DNA of 44,170 nucleotides from Marinobacterium sp. (GTDB lineage Bacteria > Pseudomonadota > Gammaproteobacteria > Pseudomonadales > Balneatricaceae): the NCBI GenBank assembly GCA_025800125.1, contig JAOXSF010000092.1, positions 1-44,170 of the forward strand, given 5' to 3'. The stretch's first letter is position 1. Every line of letters starts with the position of its first letter. The translations under genes were made by a program, and so were the position numbers. The notes below the pieces were generated by a model. The model saw only the letters and a program-made list of their open reading frames with translations, was not told the DNA's origin and did no database searches. Shown piece after piece: positions 1 through 8,448 of this stretch.

Positions 1-67
1 GAGCTGGACTCGAACCAGCGACCAATAGATTAACAGTCTACTGCTCTACCAACTGAGCTATCGAGGA
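1..67 (-). tRNA. tRNA-Asn (GTT), cut by window edge
   Basis: Read on the minus strand the gene begins TCCTCGATAGCTCAG. It has a normal D arm, an anticodon stem-loop containing CTGTTAAT (anticodon GTT, asparagine) and a T arm with GGTTCGAGTCC. The last bases, which form the 3' side of the acceptor stem and CCA, lie beyond position 1, so the gene is incomplete only because of the window boundary. It sits 17 bases downstream of tRNA-Ser on the same strand and is probably processed from the same transcript. Confidence 0.93.
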
Positions 68-84
68 ACTTCAGTATCGCCTAA

Positions 85-175
85 TGGCGGAGGGACAGGG
101 ATTCGAACCCTGGGAGGGCTATTAACCCCCGCCGGTTTTCAAGACCGGTGCTTTCGACCACTCAGCCATCCCTCC
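85..175 (-). tRNA. tRNA-Ser (TGA)
   Basis: On the minus strand the gene starts GGAGGGATGGCTGAGTGG and has anticodon loop CTTGAAA (anticodon TGA). It carries the long variable arm expected of a class II tRNA and ends in an encoded CCA. The 91-base length fits tRNA-Ser. It is the first gene after a strong promoter and is followed by tRNA-Asn. Confidence 0.96.
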
Positions 176-183
176 GAAGCGAT

Positions 184-218
184 GGCGCGTATAATACAGC
201 GCTCAGATTTATCGTCAA
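184..218 (-). promoter_or_regulatory. sigma-70 promoter of the tRNA-Ser/tRNA-Asn unit
   Basis: The minus strand shows TTGACG (213-218), a 16-base spacer and TATTAT (191-196). A GC-rich discriminator (ACGCGCC, 184-190) follows. The tRNA-Ser 5' end lies 15 bases after the -10. GC-rich discriminators are typical of stable-RNA promoters under stringent (ppGpp/DksA) control. That control is inferred here. Confidence 0.75.
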
Positions 219-365
219 CACTTTATTTTAAAAAAATCATATTTTTTTCAATCGGTTAAAAAGCAGACAATGATAAAGGAAAAGACACAGCCTCTTCAGC
301 CTGCCTGCTCTGGCCGGTACACTGCATACGACTTTGCCTATCTGTAAACCTGTCAGGAAAGAACC

Positions 366-872
366 ATGCAACTGAAAGAGATCGACAAAGATCGCTACAG
401 TAAACACTTCAAGCAACTGTTTATCGGCATAACTGTACTGATGCTGGTGATAGCACTGGGCAGTTCCCAGCTACTGATCGCCCTGATTGGAGGGGAGGAA
501 GGTTCCAACTTCCTGCTCAATCTGATCGGCGTTGCAATTGCGGGTGTTGTCTGTGGCTCATTGCTACGCCGTTATAAAGAACACCCATGGATGTATGAAC
601 TGATCTATGTGTGGGAGCTCAAACAGCAACTTAATCAGATCTATCGTAAGCAGAAGGCAATCCGGGCAGCGATGGAAGATGGCGACCCGGACGCGATGAC
701 AGTCATGCACTTCAGCTACCAGGGTTCGAAGCAGCTGTATGAACTGGATAACAACACCATTACCATGGATGAGTTAAACAGGGATATAGACGCGCTGGAA
801 GCTCTCAGTGCCCGTTATCAGGTTACCCTGTCACTGGACAACTATCGCCCTGCACTACTGGAGCGTTTCTGA
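366..872 (+). CDS. DUF3087 family membrane protein
   Basis: This 168-residue protein resembles the DUF3087 family (start MQLKEIDKDRYSKH). The function is unknown. Two hydrophobic segments (about residues 18-40 and 48-66) are followed by a charged, helix-rich cytoplasmic-looking tail that includes a WELKQQLNQIYRKQKAI stretch. The start is supported by AGGAAAG four bases upstream of the ATG. It is a stand-alone gene, divergent from the tRNA unit and convergent with the GGDEF-EAL gene. I can assign the family only by resemblance and give no biochemical role. Confidence 0.8.
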   Translation: MQLKEIDKDRYSKHFKQLFIGITVLMLVIALGSSQLLIALIGGEEGSNFLLNLIGVAIAGVVCGSLLRRYKEHPWMYELIYVWELKQQLNQIYRKQKAIRAAMEDGDPDAMTVMHFSYQGSKQLYELDNNTITMDELNRDIDALEALSARYQVTLSLDNYRPALLERF

Positions 873-888
873 TACGGTACTCGGAATG

Positions 889-916
889 ATGGCCTGCAGC
901 AGCTTACGCAGGCCAT
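889..916. terminator. hairpin between convergent genes
   Basis: A perfect 9-bp inverted repeat (atggcctgc / gcaggccat, 889-897 and 908-916) with a 10-base loop lies between the DUF3087 stop and the convergent GGDEF-EAL stop. The T-run is poor on both strands, so termination is a placement-based inference. Confidence 0.45.
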
Positions 917-941
917 TGCTCTATTGAAAGCCATGTCTATT

Positions 942-2879
942 TCAGGCCATCGTACTGGCTCTGGCATGAGAGTTACGCAATAACAGCGCAGGAATACGCG
1001 CAGCTGACACTGGCCTGCTGAAGTAGTAGCCCTGCCCTATATCGCAGCCCTGCTCCCGCAATGCCTGCCAGATATATTCATCTTCTATGCCTTCTGCAAC
1101 CACCGTCATATTCAGTGTATGACCCAGCTGTATGATACTGCCCACCAAGTCACAACTGCGCTCCGCCTGCATCATGCTCTGCACAAAACTACGGTCGATC
1201 TTCAGTACCTGAATGGGTAATGCCTTGAGGTGGCTGAGAGAAGAAAGTCCTGTGCCAAAGTCATCCAGTGCGATGGTTACCCCCAACGACTGCAAGCCTG
1301 ACAACACACCAGGTGACTCATTCAACTGCTTGATGGTGGTGTCTTCAGTCACCTCCAGTGTCAGCGAGCTGGCTGGAAGCTGACTTTCACCCAGTGCCTG
1401 TTGCACCATGTCCACCAGATCCAGTCGATACATGGACGGCGCAATATTAATCGCAATACGTACTTCCGGCAGCCCGGAATCTCGCCAGTAACGGTTCTGC
1501 AGGCAGGCTTCTTTTAACACCCAGCATCCCAGCAGCTGGCTCAGGCCATACTGTTCAGCAACCGCAATGGTTTCCAGTGGCGGTATAGCACCCAGGTCCG
1601 GGTGGTCCCAGCGCAACAACGCTTCAAGGCTTACTGTCTGTCCGGTATTCAGATTCACCAGCGGCTGATATTCCAGTCGCAGCTGTCCAACGGAGTGTTC
1701 CAGTGCCCGGCGCAGATCATGATGCAGACGCTGCCGTCGTTTCAGGTGGTCATTAAAGCGTTCTTCAAAGAAACAGAAAGAGGACTCTGGTGCCGTTTTT
1801 TTAGCTTGATACATTGCCAGATCAGCCCGGCTGAGCAGATCACGCGCCCGTTCAGCATGCTGTGGAAAAAGCGCTGTACCGATACTGGCTCCCACAAAGC
1901 AGAGATTTCCTTCTACCTCAACGGCAGGGGTCAGTATCTCCAGAATCTCTTCAGCTACGAAGCGGGCATCATCAATATGTTCCAGCGGAAACTGTACTAC
2001 AGCAAACTCGTCACCACCGAGCCTGGAAACAACAAAACGATTCGATAAGGCCATTCTTTCATGTAAGCGTAAGGCAACGGCTTTAAGTAACTCATCGCCC
2101 ACATGATGCCCTAACGTGTCATTCACTTCCTTGAAACCATTGAGGTCGAGCAGGTGCAATGCAAACGGCGTTCTGGTTTTAACCAGTCGCCGCATCTTCT
2201 GACGCAGCAGATTGCGATTTGGCATATCGGTCAGGCTATCATGCAGGGCCTGATAACGATTACGCTGGTTCTCCCTGTATAGCAACCACAACAGGCAAGA
2301 ACCACTGAGCAGAATGCCCACCAGCAGCAAACCCAGCTGAAACTGCAACGTACGCAGGCGCTCATCGTTCTTATTGAAAAACTGGTTGTTATGGTGATAG
2401 TTATTCAATGCCAGCGTATCAATATGCAGCATATGCTTTTCCAGCCGCTGAATAATATCGCCTGCCGCTGCCATATCACCACCAGGCAACTCAAGTATCG
2501 GAGATTCCAGTATTTTCAGATCATCAAATGCAGCCTGAATGGTTTCGGGCCCATTATCAATCGCACTGAGCTGACGAGCATCCAGCCCTTTCAGAATGAC
2601 GGGAAAACGGCTCCAGAGAATATCGTAGGACAGCATCAGATCATCATGGCTAATCAGCTGATGGCTATACAGACGCAACTGATTTTTCACATTGCGATAT
2701 TCATTTTTAATCTGAAACAACGCCCAGATACTGGTACCAGGACGGTAATCCAGTAATTTTACCGTCGCACGTAGCTGAACCATACTGACCAGAATGCTGA
2801 CACAGAACACCAGCACAATCAGTACCAGCCAGCGAGCACCTGAACGCTGATCCGTTTTCACGCCACCTGAACCTGCCAC
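942..2879 (-). CDS. GGDEF-EAL cyclic-di-GMP enzyme with periplasmic sensor region
   Basis: This 645-residue membrane protein makes and/or degrades cyclic di-GMP. An N-terminal transmembrane helix (about 16-36) and a second (about 180-200) enclose a ~145-residue periplasmic region. The GGDEF domain has an intact RLGGDEF at 286-292, but the canonical RxxD inhibitory site just upstream is absent. The EAL domain has EALLRW at 419-424, DDFGTG at 539-544, KIDRSF at 560-565 and a later AEGIE, so both domains look catalytically competent. The start is GTG and overlaps the stop of the upstream gene by one base (TAGTG), implying translational coupling. The periplasmic region probably senses its exported partner encoded upstream. 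That link is inferred. Confidence 0.93.
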   Translation of the reverse strand: MAGSGGVKTDQRSGARWLVLIVLVFCVSILVSMVQLRATVKLLDYRPGTSIWALFQIKNEYRNVKNQLRLYSHQLISHDDLMLSYDILWSRFPVILKGLDARQLSAIDNGPETIQAAFDDLKILESPILELPGGDMAAAGDIIQRLEKHMLHIDTLALNNYHHNNQFFNKNDERLRTLQFQLGLLLVGILLSGSCLLWLLYRENQRNRYQALHDSLTDMPNRNLLRQKMRRLVKTRTPFALHLLDLNGFKEVNDTLGHHVGDELLKAVALRLHERMALSNRFVVSRLGGDEFAVVQFPLEHIDDARFVAEEILEILTPAVEVEGNLCFVGASIGTALFPQHAERARDLLSRADLAMYQAKKTAPESSFCFFEERFNDHLKRRQRLHHDLRRALEHSVGQLRLEYQPLVNLNTGQTVSLEALLRWDHPDLGAIPPLETIAVAEQYGLSQLLGCWVLKEACLQNRYWRDSGLPEVRIAINIAPSMYRLDLVDMVQQALGESQLPASSLTLEVTEDTTIKQLNESPGVLSGLQSLGVTIALDDFGTGLSSLSHLKALPIQVLKIDRSFVQSMMQAERSCDLVGSIIQLGHTLNMTVVAEGIEDEYIWQALREQGCDIGQGYYFSRPVSAARIPALLLRNSHARASTMA

Positions 2880-3370
2880 TATCTGACCTCAATACCGGAC
2901 AGCTGCCAGATCAACTTGGAAACATTTGCAGGTGTACGCAATTCATGGCTTTCCTGTAACGGAGTCATCAGCCACAGGGGCCCTTTATTACGGATACGCA
3001 TGGTACGCCCATCCTCCTGCCAGGCGAGGATTGGCTGCCACTTGTGAACAAACCCCTGCTCTATATCGACAAAGTATTCATTCAGTGCCACCAGCCTCAG
3101 ACTGTTACCCGTTGCTTCCACATGCTCCAGTACAGCACTGAGCAAAGGCCCTTTATAGGTATGCGCTTCATCACTCCAGTCATGCTCCACCGTCATCGTG
3201 CGGCTTTCCAGCGCCTGAAGCTGGTTCAACGTAAATTGCACTGGCTGTCCACCAGCCAGTTTACCTGATACTGTCAAAATAACCGGCCCCTGTGCTGCTG
3301 GCACATCCTGTGCCCATGCGTTGCTCCCTGCAAACAGCAACATGGCGCCTACCATGCCAAACTGTTTCAC
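2879..3370 (-). CDS. exported molybdopterin-domain-like protein, no cysteine
   Basis: This 163-residue protein has a signal peptide ending near AWA-QD (about residue 20). The remainder resembles the oxidoreductase molybdopterin-binding (sulfite-oxidase-type) fold, with HTYKGPLL, LVALNEYFVDI and NKGPLWLMTPL segments. It contains no cysteine, so the usual thiolate ligand to molybdenum is missing and redox activity through that cofactor is unlikely. It is coupled to the downstream GGDEF-EAL gene by a TAGTG overlap. The likely role is a periplasmic ligand-binding or signalling partner of that enzyme, which is an inference. The fold assignment is by resemblance only. Confidence 0.75.
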   Translation of the reverse strand: MKQFGMVGAMLLFAGSNAWAQDVPAAQGPVILTVSGKLAGGQPVQFTLNQLQALESRTMTVEHDWSDEAHTYKGPLLSAVLEHVEATGNSLRLVALNEYFVDIEQGFVHKWQPILAWQEDGRTMRIRNKGPLWLMTPLQESHELRTPANVSKLIWQLSGIEVR

Positions 3371-3784
3371 ATTCTCACCATTTTTATTGAGGGAATACTC
3401 AGGTTAAACTTTGTATTACCTTTCTGCCAGCAGAAAGCAGTGTTGCACCTCCGCTATCCGGGCCTGAAACCGGCGTTTCACTCACAGCAAGGCATACCAC
3501 AGATAAGAATACGCCCTTCCTTCGGCTTGATTGACGCTGTGCATTGCATATCCAGCTGAGGCAGTCCCTGCACGATAAAGTTCCGCGATCCCACCGCCCG
3601 ATAGAACCAGGCCTGACACAACAACACGTATATCTGTCAGATCATCACAGCCTCAACGTTATCCACAGCAGAACACAGCCAGCCACTGACGACAATGATC
3701 CAGTCAGAAGACAGGCAGGATAAATATTAATGGGAGGTTACGGAGATGACTGGAAGGATATTAAACATAACGTCGGCAGATAAA
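3371..3784. other. gene-free stretch upstream of rpmE2
   Basis: No convincing reading frame is visible. The segment presumably carries the minus-strand promoter for the exported-protein/GGDEF-EAL pair. It contains one perfect DnaA-box sequence, TTATCCACA, at 3659-3667. A Fur-like site and the rpmE2 promoter follow. Confidence 0.5.
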
Positions 3785-3785
3785 A

Positions 3786-3804
3786 AATAACAATTCTCAT
3801 TTGC
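3786..3804. promoter_or_regulatory. possible Fur box
   Basis: AATAACAATTCTCATTTGC matches the 19-bp Fur consensus at 12 positions by eye. Its reverse complement contains GCAAATGAGAATT, a common form of gammaproteobacterial Fur sites. It lies about 70 bases upstream of rpmE2 and just upstream of the proposed promoter. This is moderate evidence only. Confidence 0.35.
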
Positions 3805-3809
3805 AGTTA

Positions 3810-3839
3810 TTGCGAACAGCCTTCCAGCAAGACTACACT
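3810..3839 (+). promoter_or_regulatory. putative promoter of rpmE2-rpmJ2
   Basis: TTGCGA (3810-3815), an 18-base spacer and TACACT (3834-3839) precede the Zur-like operator and the rpmE2 start. This is a weak but reasonable sigma-70 match, identified by position and spacing. Confidence 0.4.
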
Positions 3840-3846
3840 GAAAAAA

Positions 3847-3861
3847 TGTTACAACATAACA
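3847..3861. promoter_or_regulatory. Zur-like operator
   Basis: TGTTACAACATAACA is an inverted repeat (TGTTA-N5-TAACA). It closely resembles the core of gammaproteobacterial Zur sites (GTTATANNATAAC type). It begins 7 bases after the proposed -10 and ends 13 bases before the rpmE2 start, so bound Zur would block the promoter. Zur repression of the zinc-free ribosomal paralogues is established in other bacteria. Here it is inferred from motif and position. Confidence 0.75.
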
Positions 3862-3874
3862 AGACGAGCTCGTC

Positions 3875-4132
3875 ATGAAGAAATCAATTCACCCTGATTA
3901 CGACTACGTGGTGTTCAGGGACACCAGCTGTAACCGCACGTTCCGTATCCGCTCTACCTGCAAGTCATCCCAGACCATTGTCTGGGATGACGGAAAAACC
4001 TACCCGCTGATCAACCTGGATATTTCCAGTGCTTCCCACCCCACCTATACCGGTGAGAAGCGTAAGACGCAGTCCGAAGGCCGGGTCGCACAGTTTAATA
4101 AGCGCTTTGGTGAGCGCAGCCTGAAACGCTGA
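3875..4132 (+). CDS. rpmE2: 50S ribosomal protein L31 type B
   Basis: This 85-residue protein starts [18 protein letters not shown] and contains [13 protein letters not shown] and VAQFNKRFG, the landmarks of type B L31 (YkgM). It lacks the CxxC zinc ribbon of ordinary L31, although single cysteines occur at 19 and 29. Type B L31 replaces zinc-binding L31 in the large ribosomal subunit under zinc starvation and so frees zinc. It is followed 16 bases later by rpmJ2 in what looks like a two-gene operon behind a Zur-like operator. Confidence 0.95.
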   Translation: MKKSIHPDYDYVVFRDTSCNRTFRIRSTCKSSQTIVWDDGKTYPLINLDISSASHPTYTGEKRKTQSEGRVAQFNKRFGERSLKR

Positions 4133-4148
4133 TCAGCAGGAGAATACA

Positions 4149-4289
4149 ATGCAGGTACTCAGTTCACTGAAAACCGCCAAGAATCGACACAAGGATTGTC
4201 AGGTCGTCAAGCGCCGTGGCCGTCTGTATGTGATCTGTAAAAGTAATCCGCGCTTCAAAGCACGGCAGGGAAATGTGAAGAAACGTTGA
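4149..4289 (+). CDS. rpmJ2: 50S ribosomal protein L36 type B
   Basis: This 46-codon gene has length and landmarks ([34 protein letters not shown], basic C-terminus) that closely match E. coli YkgO. It lacks the CxxC-C-H zinc ribbon of standard L36. Its likely role is the same as that of its neighbour rpmE2: a zinc-independent replacement subunit used when zinc is scarce. A good ribosome-binding sequence (CAGGAG) lies just upstream, and a strong intrinsic terminator follows after about 55 bases. Confidence 0.95.
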   Translation: MQVLSSLKTAKNRHKDCQVVKRRGRLYVICKSNPRFKARQGNVKKR

Positions 4290-4344
4290 ATTACGGGATT
4301 GTTCAGCGACCAGAAACACCTGAACATCAACCCACACTGATAGC

Positions 4345-4372
4345 AAAACGGCGACCCGAAGGTCGCCGTTTT
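4345..4372. terminator. bidirectional terminator, rpmJ2 / purL
   Basis: A perfect 12-bp stem (aaaacggcgacc / ggtcgccgtttt) with a four-base loop is A-rich on one flank and T-rich on the other. It can therefore terminate both the rpmE2-rpmJ2 transcript (+) and purL (-). Confidence 0.9.
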
Positions 4373-4395
4373 CATTTATCAAGCTAACTGCTCAA

Positions 4396-7300
4396 TCAGT
4401 CAGCAAAGACACGCGCGTTACGGAACATACGCATCCAGGCGCCATCTTCACCCCAAGCATCTGGTGCCCAGCTATTGGTTACGGCACGGAACACACGTTC
4501 CGGGTGCGGCATCATGATGGTTACGCGGCCATCAGTGGTGGTAACACCGGAGATACCCGCCGGGGAGCCGTTCGGGTTCGCCGGGTAGGTTTCGGTAACC
4601 TTGCCGTAGTTATCCACATAGCGCAGTGCCACATGACCGGCGCCCTGCATGTTGGCCAGGTGTGCTTCGTCTTTAAACTCGGCACGGCCTTCACCGTGTG
4701 CAATGGCGATTGGCATACGGGAACCCTGCATACCTTGCAGGAAGATGGACTTGCTGTCCTGCACTTCCACCATGGCAACACGGGCTTCGAATTGCTCGGA
4801 CTGGTTACGTACGAAGTGTGGCCACAGCTCAGCACCCGGAATCAGCTCGTGCAGGTTGGACAGCATCTGACAACCGTTACAGATACCCAGCGCGAAGCTG
4901 TCATCACGGTTGAAGAACGCCTGGAACTGGTCACGGGCAACGTTGTTGAACAGGATGGACTTGGCCCAACCTTCACCGGCACCCAGAACGTCACCGTAGG
5001 AGAAGCCACCACAGGCGACCAGACCTTTGAACTGATCCAGTGATACGCGGCCTGCCAGGATGTCGCTCATATGCACATCAACCGCAGCAAAGCCTGCGCG
5101 GTCAAAGGCAGCACCCATCTCAACGTGACCGTTTACACCCTGCTCACGGATGATTGCCATCTGTGGGCGTGCGCCGGTGCTGATAAACGGTGCAGCAACG
5201 TCTTCATTTACGTCGAAGCTCAGTTCAGCGCTCAGGCCTGGATCGTTCTTATCCAGCAGTGCGTCGAACTCCTGCTTGGCACAGTCAGAGTTATCACGCA
5301 GGGACTGCATCTGGTAAGACGTTTCTGCCCACCAACGCTGCAACTGAACGCGTGACTCGCTGTACACTTCCTCTTCGTCGAAGTGAACGTTCAGCGTATC
5401 GTCTTCGTTCAGCGTACCGATCACCTTGGCGATCTCACCCAGACCAGCGGCATTCAGCTCGGTCAGCACGGTTTCCAGATCATCACGATTAACCTGGATG
5501 ACACCGCCCAGCTCTTCAGCGTACAGCGCGCCTGCCAGCTCGGAAGTATCCGCCGCCAGCATATCCAGTTTGATATCCACACCGGTGCGGCCAGCGAAGG
5601 CCATCTCGGCAACGGTTGTGAACAGACCACCATCCGCACGGTCGTGGTACGCCAGGATCAGGCCCTGCTCGTTCAGTTCCTGCATCGCCTGGAAGAAAGC
5701 AACCAGCTGCTCTGGCTGATCAACGTCCGGTACATCCTGACCCACTTCGTTGTACACCTGCGCCAGTGCAGACAGGCCCAGACGGTTCTGGCCGTTACCC
5801 AGATCCAGCAGGATCAGGTCAGTTGCACCTTTGTCAGTACGCAGCTGAGGCGTCAGTGTCTTGCGCGCATCTTTAACCGGTGCGAAACCGGTGATGATCA
5901 GAGACATCGGCGCTGTTACAGACTTGTCTTCACCTTCGTCGTTCCACACGGTACGCATGGACATGGAGTCCTTACCGACCGGGATGGTGATACCCAGCTG
6001 TGGACACAGCTCCATACCGACCGCTTTAACGGTGTCGTACAGTTTCTCGTCTTCACCCGGGTGGCCCGCCGCACACATCCAGTTCGCAGACAGTTTGATA
6101 TCAACGATATCTTTAATGCGCGCACCAGCCAGGTTAGTAACCGTCTCACCGATCGCCATACGGCCAGACGCAGGAGAATCAACCAGCGCCAGCGGGGTAC
6201 GCTCACCCATCGCCATTGCTTCACCTTCGTTGGTGTCGTAAGCAGCGGTGGTTACCGCACAGTCAGCTACCGGCACCTGCCATGGGCCAACCATCTGGTC
6301 ACGGGCAACCATGCCGGTGATAGAACGGTCACCGATGGTGATCAGGAATGATTTGGAGGCAACCGCTGGCAGCTTCATTACGCGCTCAGCCGCGTCTTTC
6401 AGATCGATGCTGGTTGCATCAAATGCGGGTACTTCGTAGGCCTTACGCTCTACCGAGCGGTGCATCTTAGGTGGCTTGCCGAACAACACGCTCATTGGCA
6501 GGTCAACCGGCTTGTTCTCGAAGTGCGTGTCACCCAGTGTCAGGTGGTGCTCTTCAGTGGCTTCACCGACAACCGCGTATGGGCAGCGCTCACGGGCACA
6601 GATCGCTTCGAAGCGTTCCATATCCTGTGGCTCAACCGCCATTACATAGCGTTCCTGAGCTTCGTTACACCAGATCGCCAGTGGGCTCATACCCGGCTCA
6701 TCGTTGTTAACGTTACGCAGCTCGAAGTTACCGCCACGGCCGCCATCTTTCACCAGCTCCGGGAAAGCGTTGGACAGACCGCCCGCGCCTACGTCGTGGA
6801 TGAAGGCAATCGGGTTTTCATCACCCAGCTGCCAGCACTGGTCGATCACTTCCTGACAGCGACGCTCCAGTTCAGGGTTGTCACGCTGTACGGAGGCAAA
6901 GTCCAGATCAGCAGAAGACGTACCGGAGGACATGGAGGATGCAGCACCGCCACCCAGGCCGATCTGCATCGCAGGGCCACCCAGACAGATCAGTTTGGCA
7001 CCGACAGGGATTTCGCCTTTATCAACGTGGTCGGTACGGATGTTACCGAAACCACCGGCGATCATGATCGGCTTGTGGTAACCACGCACCTCTTCGCCAG
7101 CGACACCATTTACCTTCTGCTCGAAAGTACGGAAGTAGCCGTTCAGCGCTGGACGGCCAAATTCATTGTTAAATGCCGCGCCACCAATCGGGCCTTCAAT
7201 CATGATATCCAGTGCGGATACGATACGCTCAGGCTTGCCGTACTGGCTCTCCCATGGCTGCTGGAAGCCCGGGATGTTCAGATCGGATACTGTGAAACCG

Positions 7301-8298
7301 GTCAGGCCCGCTTTCGGCTTGGAACCTTTACCGGTTGCACCTTCGTCACGGATTTCACCGCCAGAGCCGGTTGCAGCACCGGAGTGTGGAGCAATCGCTG
7401 TCGGGTGGTTATGGGTTTCCACCTTCATCAGGATGGCAATCTCTTCCTGGCTGTAACCGTACTCTTTGCTGTCCGGTTTCGGGAAGAAGCGACCCGCTTT
7501 AGCACCATTCATTACTGCCGCGTTATCGGAGTAAGCAGACAGGATGTTTTCACCGCCCATCTCGTTGGTGTTGCGGATCATCGCAAACAGGGATTTCTCC
7601 TGAGCTTCACCGTCGATATCCCAGGAGGCATTAAAGATCTTGTGACGGCAGTGCTCAGAGTTTGCCTGGGCAAACATCATCAGCTCAACGTCGTTCGGGT
7701 TACGACCCAGCTCCTGGAACGCATTTACCAGATAGTCAATTTCATCTTCCGCCAGCGCCAGACCCAGGTTAACGTTAGCGTCTTCCAGCGCCTTGCGACC
7801 GCCACCGAGCACATCAACGGTGGTCATAGGTGCGGGGTCGTCTTCACGGAACAGCGCCTGTGCCTGGTCTACATCGTCCAGCACAGCTTCGACCATGCGG
7901 TCATGCAGTACAGCCTGGACTTTAGACCTGGCGTCTTGATCAAGCGCAACAGATGCCTGAATATAGTACGCCACGCCGCGTTCCAGACGCTTGATGGCCT
8001 CCAGACCACAGTTGTGCGCGATGTCGGTCGCCTTGGAAGACCATGGCGAAATAGTTCCCGGACGCGGTACCACCAGCAACAGCTGGCCATTCGGCTCCTG
8101 TACCTCAGCCTTCGGGCCGTAACGCAGGATACGATCAAGCACGGATTGCTGTGCTTCGGTCAGTGGCGTGGTGAGATCAGCAAAGTGCATGAACTCGCCG
8201 TACAGCGCAGTAACCTCAGGTACTTCAGACTGGATAAGCGACAGTAGCTTGTCGTGACGGAAAGCAGAGAGAGCAGGTGCTCCACGCAGTGCCAGCAT
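4396..8298 (-). CDS. purL: phosphoribosylformylglycinamidine synthase
   Basis: This 1300-residue protein is the large single-chain PurL of gammaproteobacteria (E. coli about 1295). It converts FGAR, glutamine and ATP to FGAM in de novo purine synthesis. The N-terminal PurS-like part is followed by a linker with NSEHCRH (213-219) and AIRS-type ATP-binding domains with KVETHNHPT (292-300) and [14 protein letters not shown]-terminal class I glutamine amidotransferase domain follows, with nucleophile Cys1140 (GICNGCQ) and His1265/Glu1267 (PHPERVF). No truncation or frameshift is seen. It is transcribed divergently from mltF across a short shared regulatory gap, and no clear PurR operator was found. 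Confidence 0.98.
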   Translation of the reverse strand: MLALRGAPALSAFRHDKLLSLIQSEVPEVTALYGEFMHFADLTTPLTEAQQSVLDRILRYGPKAEVQEPNGQLLLVVPRPGTISPWSSKATDIAHNCGLEAIKRLERGVAYYIQASVALDQDARSKVQAVLHDRMVEAVLDDVDQAQALFREDDPAPMTTVDVLGGGRKALEDANVNLGLALAEDEIDYLVNAFQELGRNPNDVELMMFAQANSEHCRHKIFNASWDIDGEAQEKSLFAMIRNTNEMGGENILSAYSDNAAVMNGAKAGRFFPKPDSKEYGYSQEEIAILMKVETHNHPTAIAPHSGAATGSGGEIRDEGATGKGSKPKAGLTGFTVSDLNIPGFQQPWESQYGKPERIVSALDIMIEGPIGGAAFNNEFGRPALNGYFRTFEQKVNGVAGEEVRGYHKPIMIAGGFGNIRTDHVDKGEIPVGAKLICLGGPAMQIGLGGGAASSMSSGTSSADLDFASVQRDNPELERRCQEVIDQCWQLGDENPIAFIHDVGAGGLSNAFPELVKDGGRGGNFELRNVNNDEPGMSPLAIWCNEAQERYVMAVEPQDMERFEAICARERCPYAVVGEATEEHHLTLGDTHFENKPVDLPMSVLFGKPPKMHRSVERKAYEVPAFDATSIDLKDAAERVMKLPAVASKSFLITIGDRSITGMVARDQMVGPWQVPVADCAVTTAAYDTNEGEAMAMGERTPLALVDSPASGRMAIGETVTNLAGARIKDIVDIKLSANWMCAAGHPGEDEKLYDTVKAVGMELCPQLGITIPVGKDSMSMRTVWNDEGEDKSVTAPMSLIITGFAPVKDARKTLTPQLRTDKGATDLILLDLGNGQNRLGLSALAQVYNEVGQDVPDVDQPEQLVAFFQAMQELNEQGLILAYHDRADGGLFTTVAEMAFAGRTGVDIKLDMLAADTSELAGALYAEELGGVIQVNRDDLETVLTELNAAGLGEIAKVIGTLNEDDTLNVHFDEEEVYSESRVQLQRWWAETSYQMQSLRDNSDCAKQEFDALLDKNDPGLSAELSFDVNEDVAAPFISTGARPQMAIIREQGVNGHVEMGAAFDRAGFAAVDVHMSDILAGRVSLDQFKGLVACGGFSYGDVLGAGEGWAKSILFNNVARDQFQAFFNRDDSFALGICNGCQMLSNLHELIPGAELWPHFVRNQSEQFEARVAMVEVQDSKSIFLQGMQGSRMPIAIAHGEGRAEFKDEAHLANMQGAGHVALRYVDNYGKVTETYPANPNGSPAGISGVTTTDGRVTIMMPHPERVFRAVTNSWAPDAWGEDGAWMRMFRNARVFAD

Positions 8299-8448
8299 TT
8301 TCTTTACGAGCCTCTAAAGTGCTGCCGATAACCGGCAGGAGTTACAGGAGAAAATCAGGCAGTGAATTCTACCCGAATCCACCGCCTTGTTACCAGAAAT
8401 GGGCCTGAAAGCACCGCCATATTCCGGGAGATTTACAGAGCAATTGTC

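Noticed and set aside
5383-6351. 322-codon plus-strand open frame
   Set aside because: Antisense shadow of purL with no ribosome-binding site or family resemblance.
6460-8247. 595-codon open frame on the plus strand
   Set aside because: Lies fully antisense to purL, which has complete conserved motifs. The antisense translation resembles no known family and arises from the codon bias of purL.
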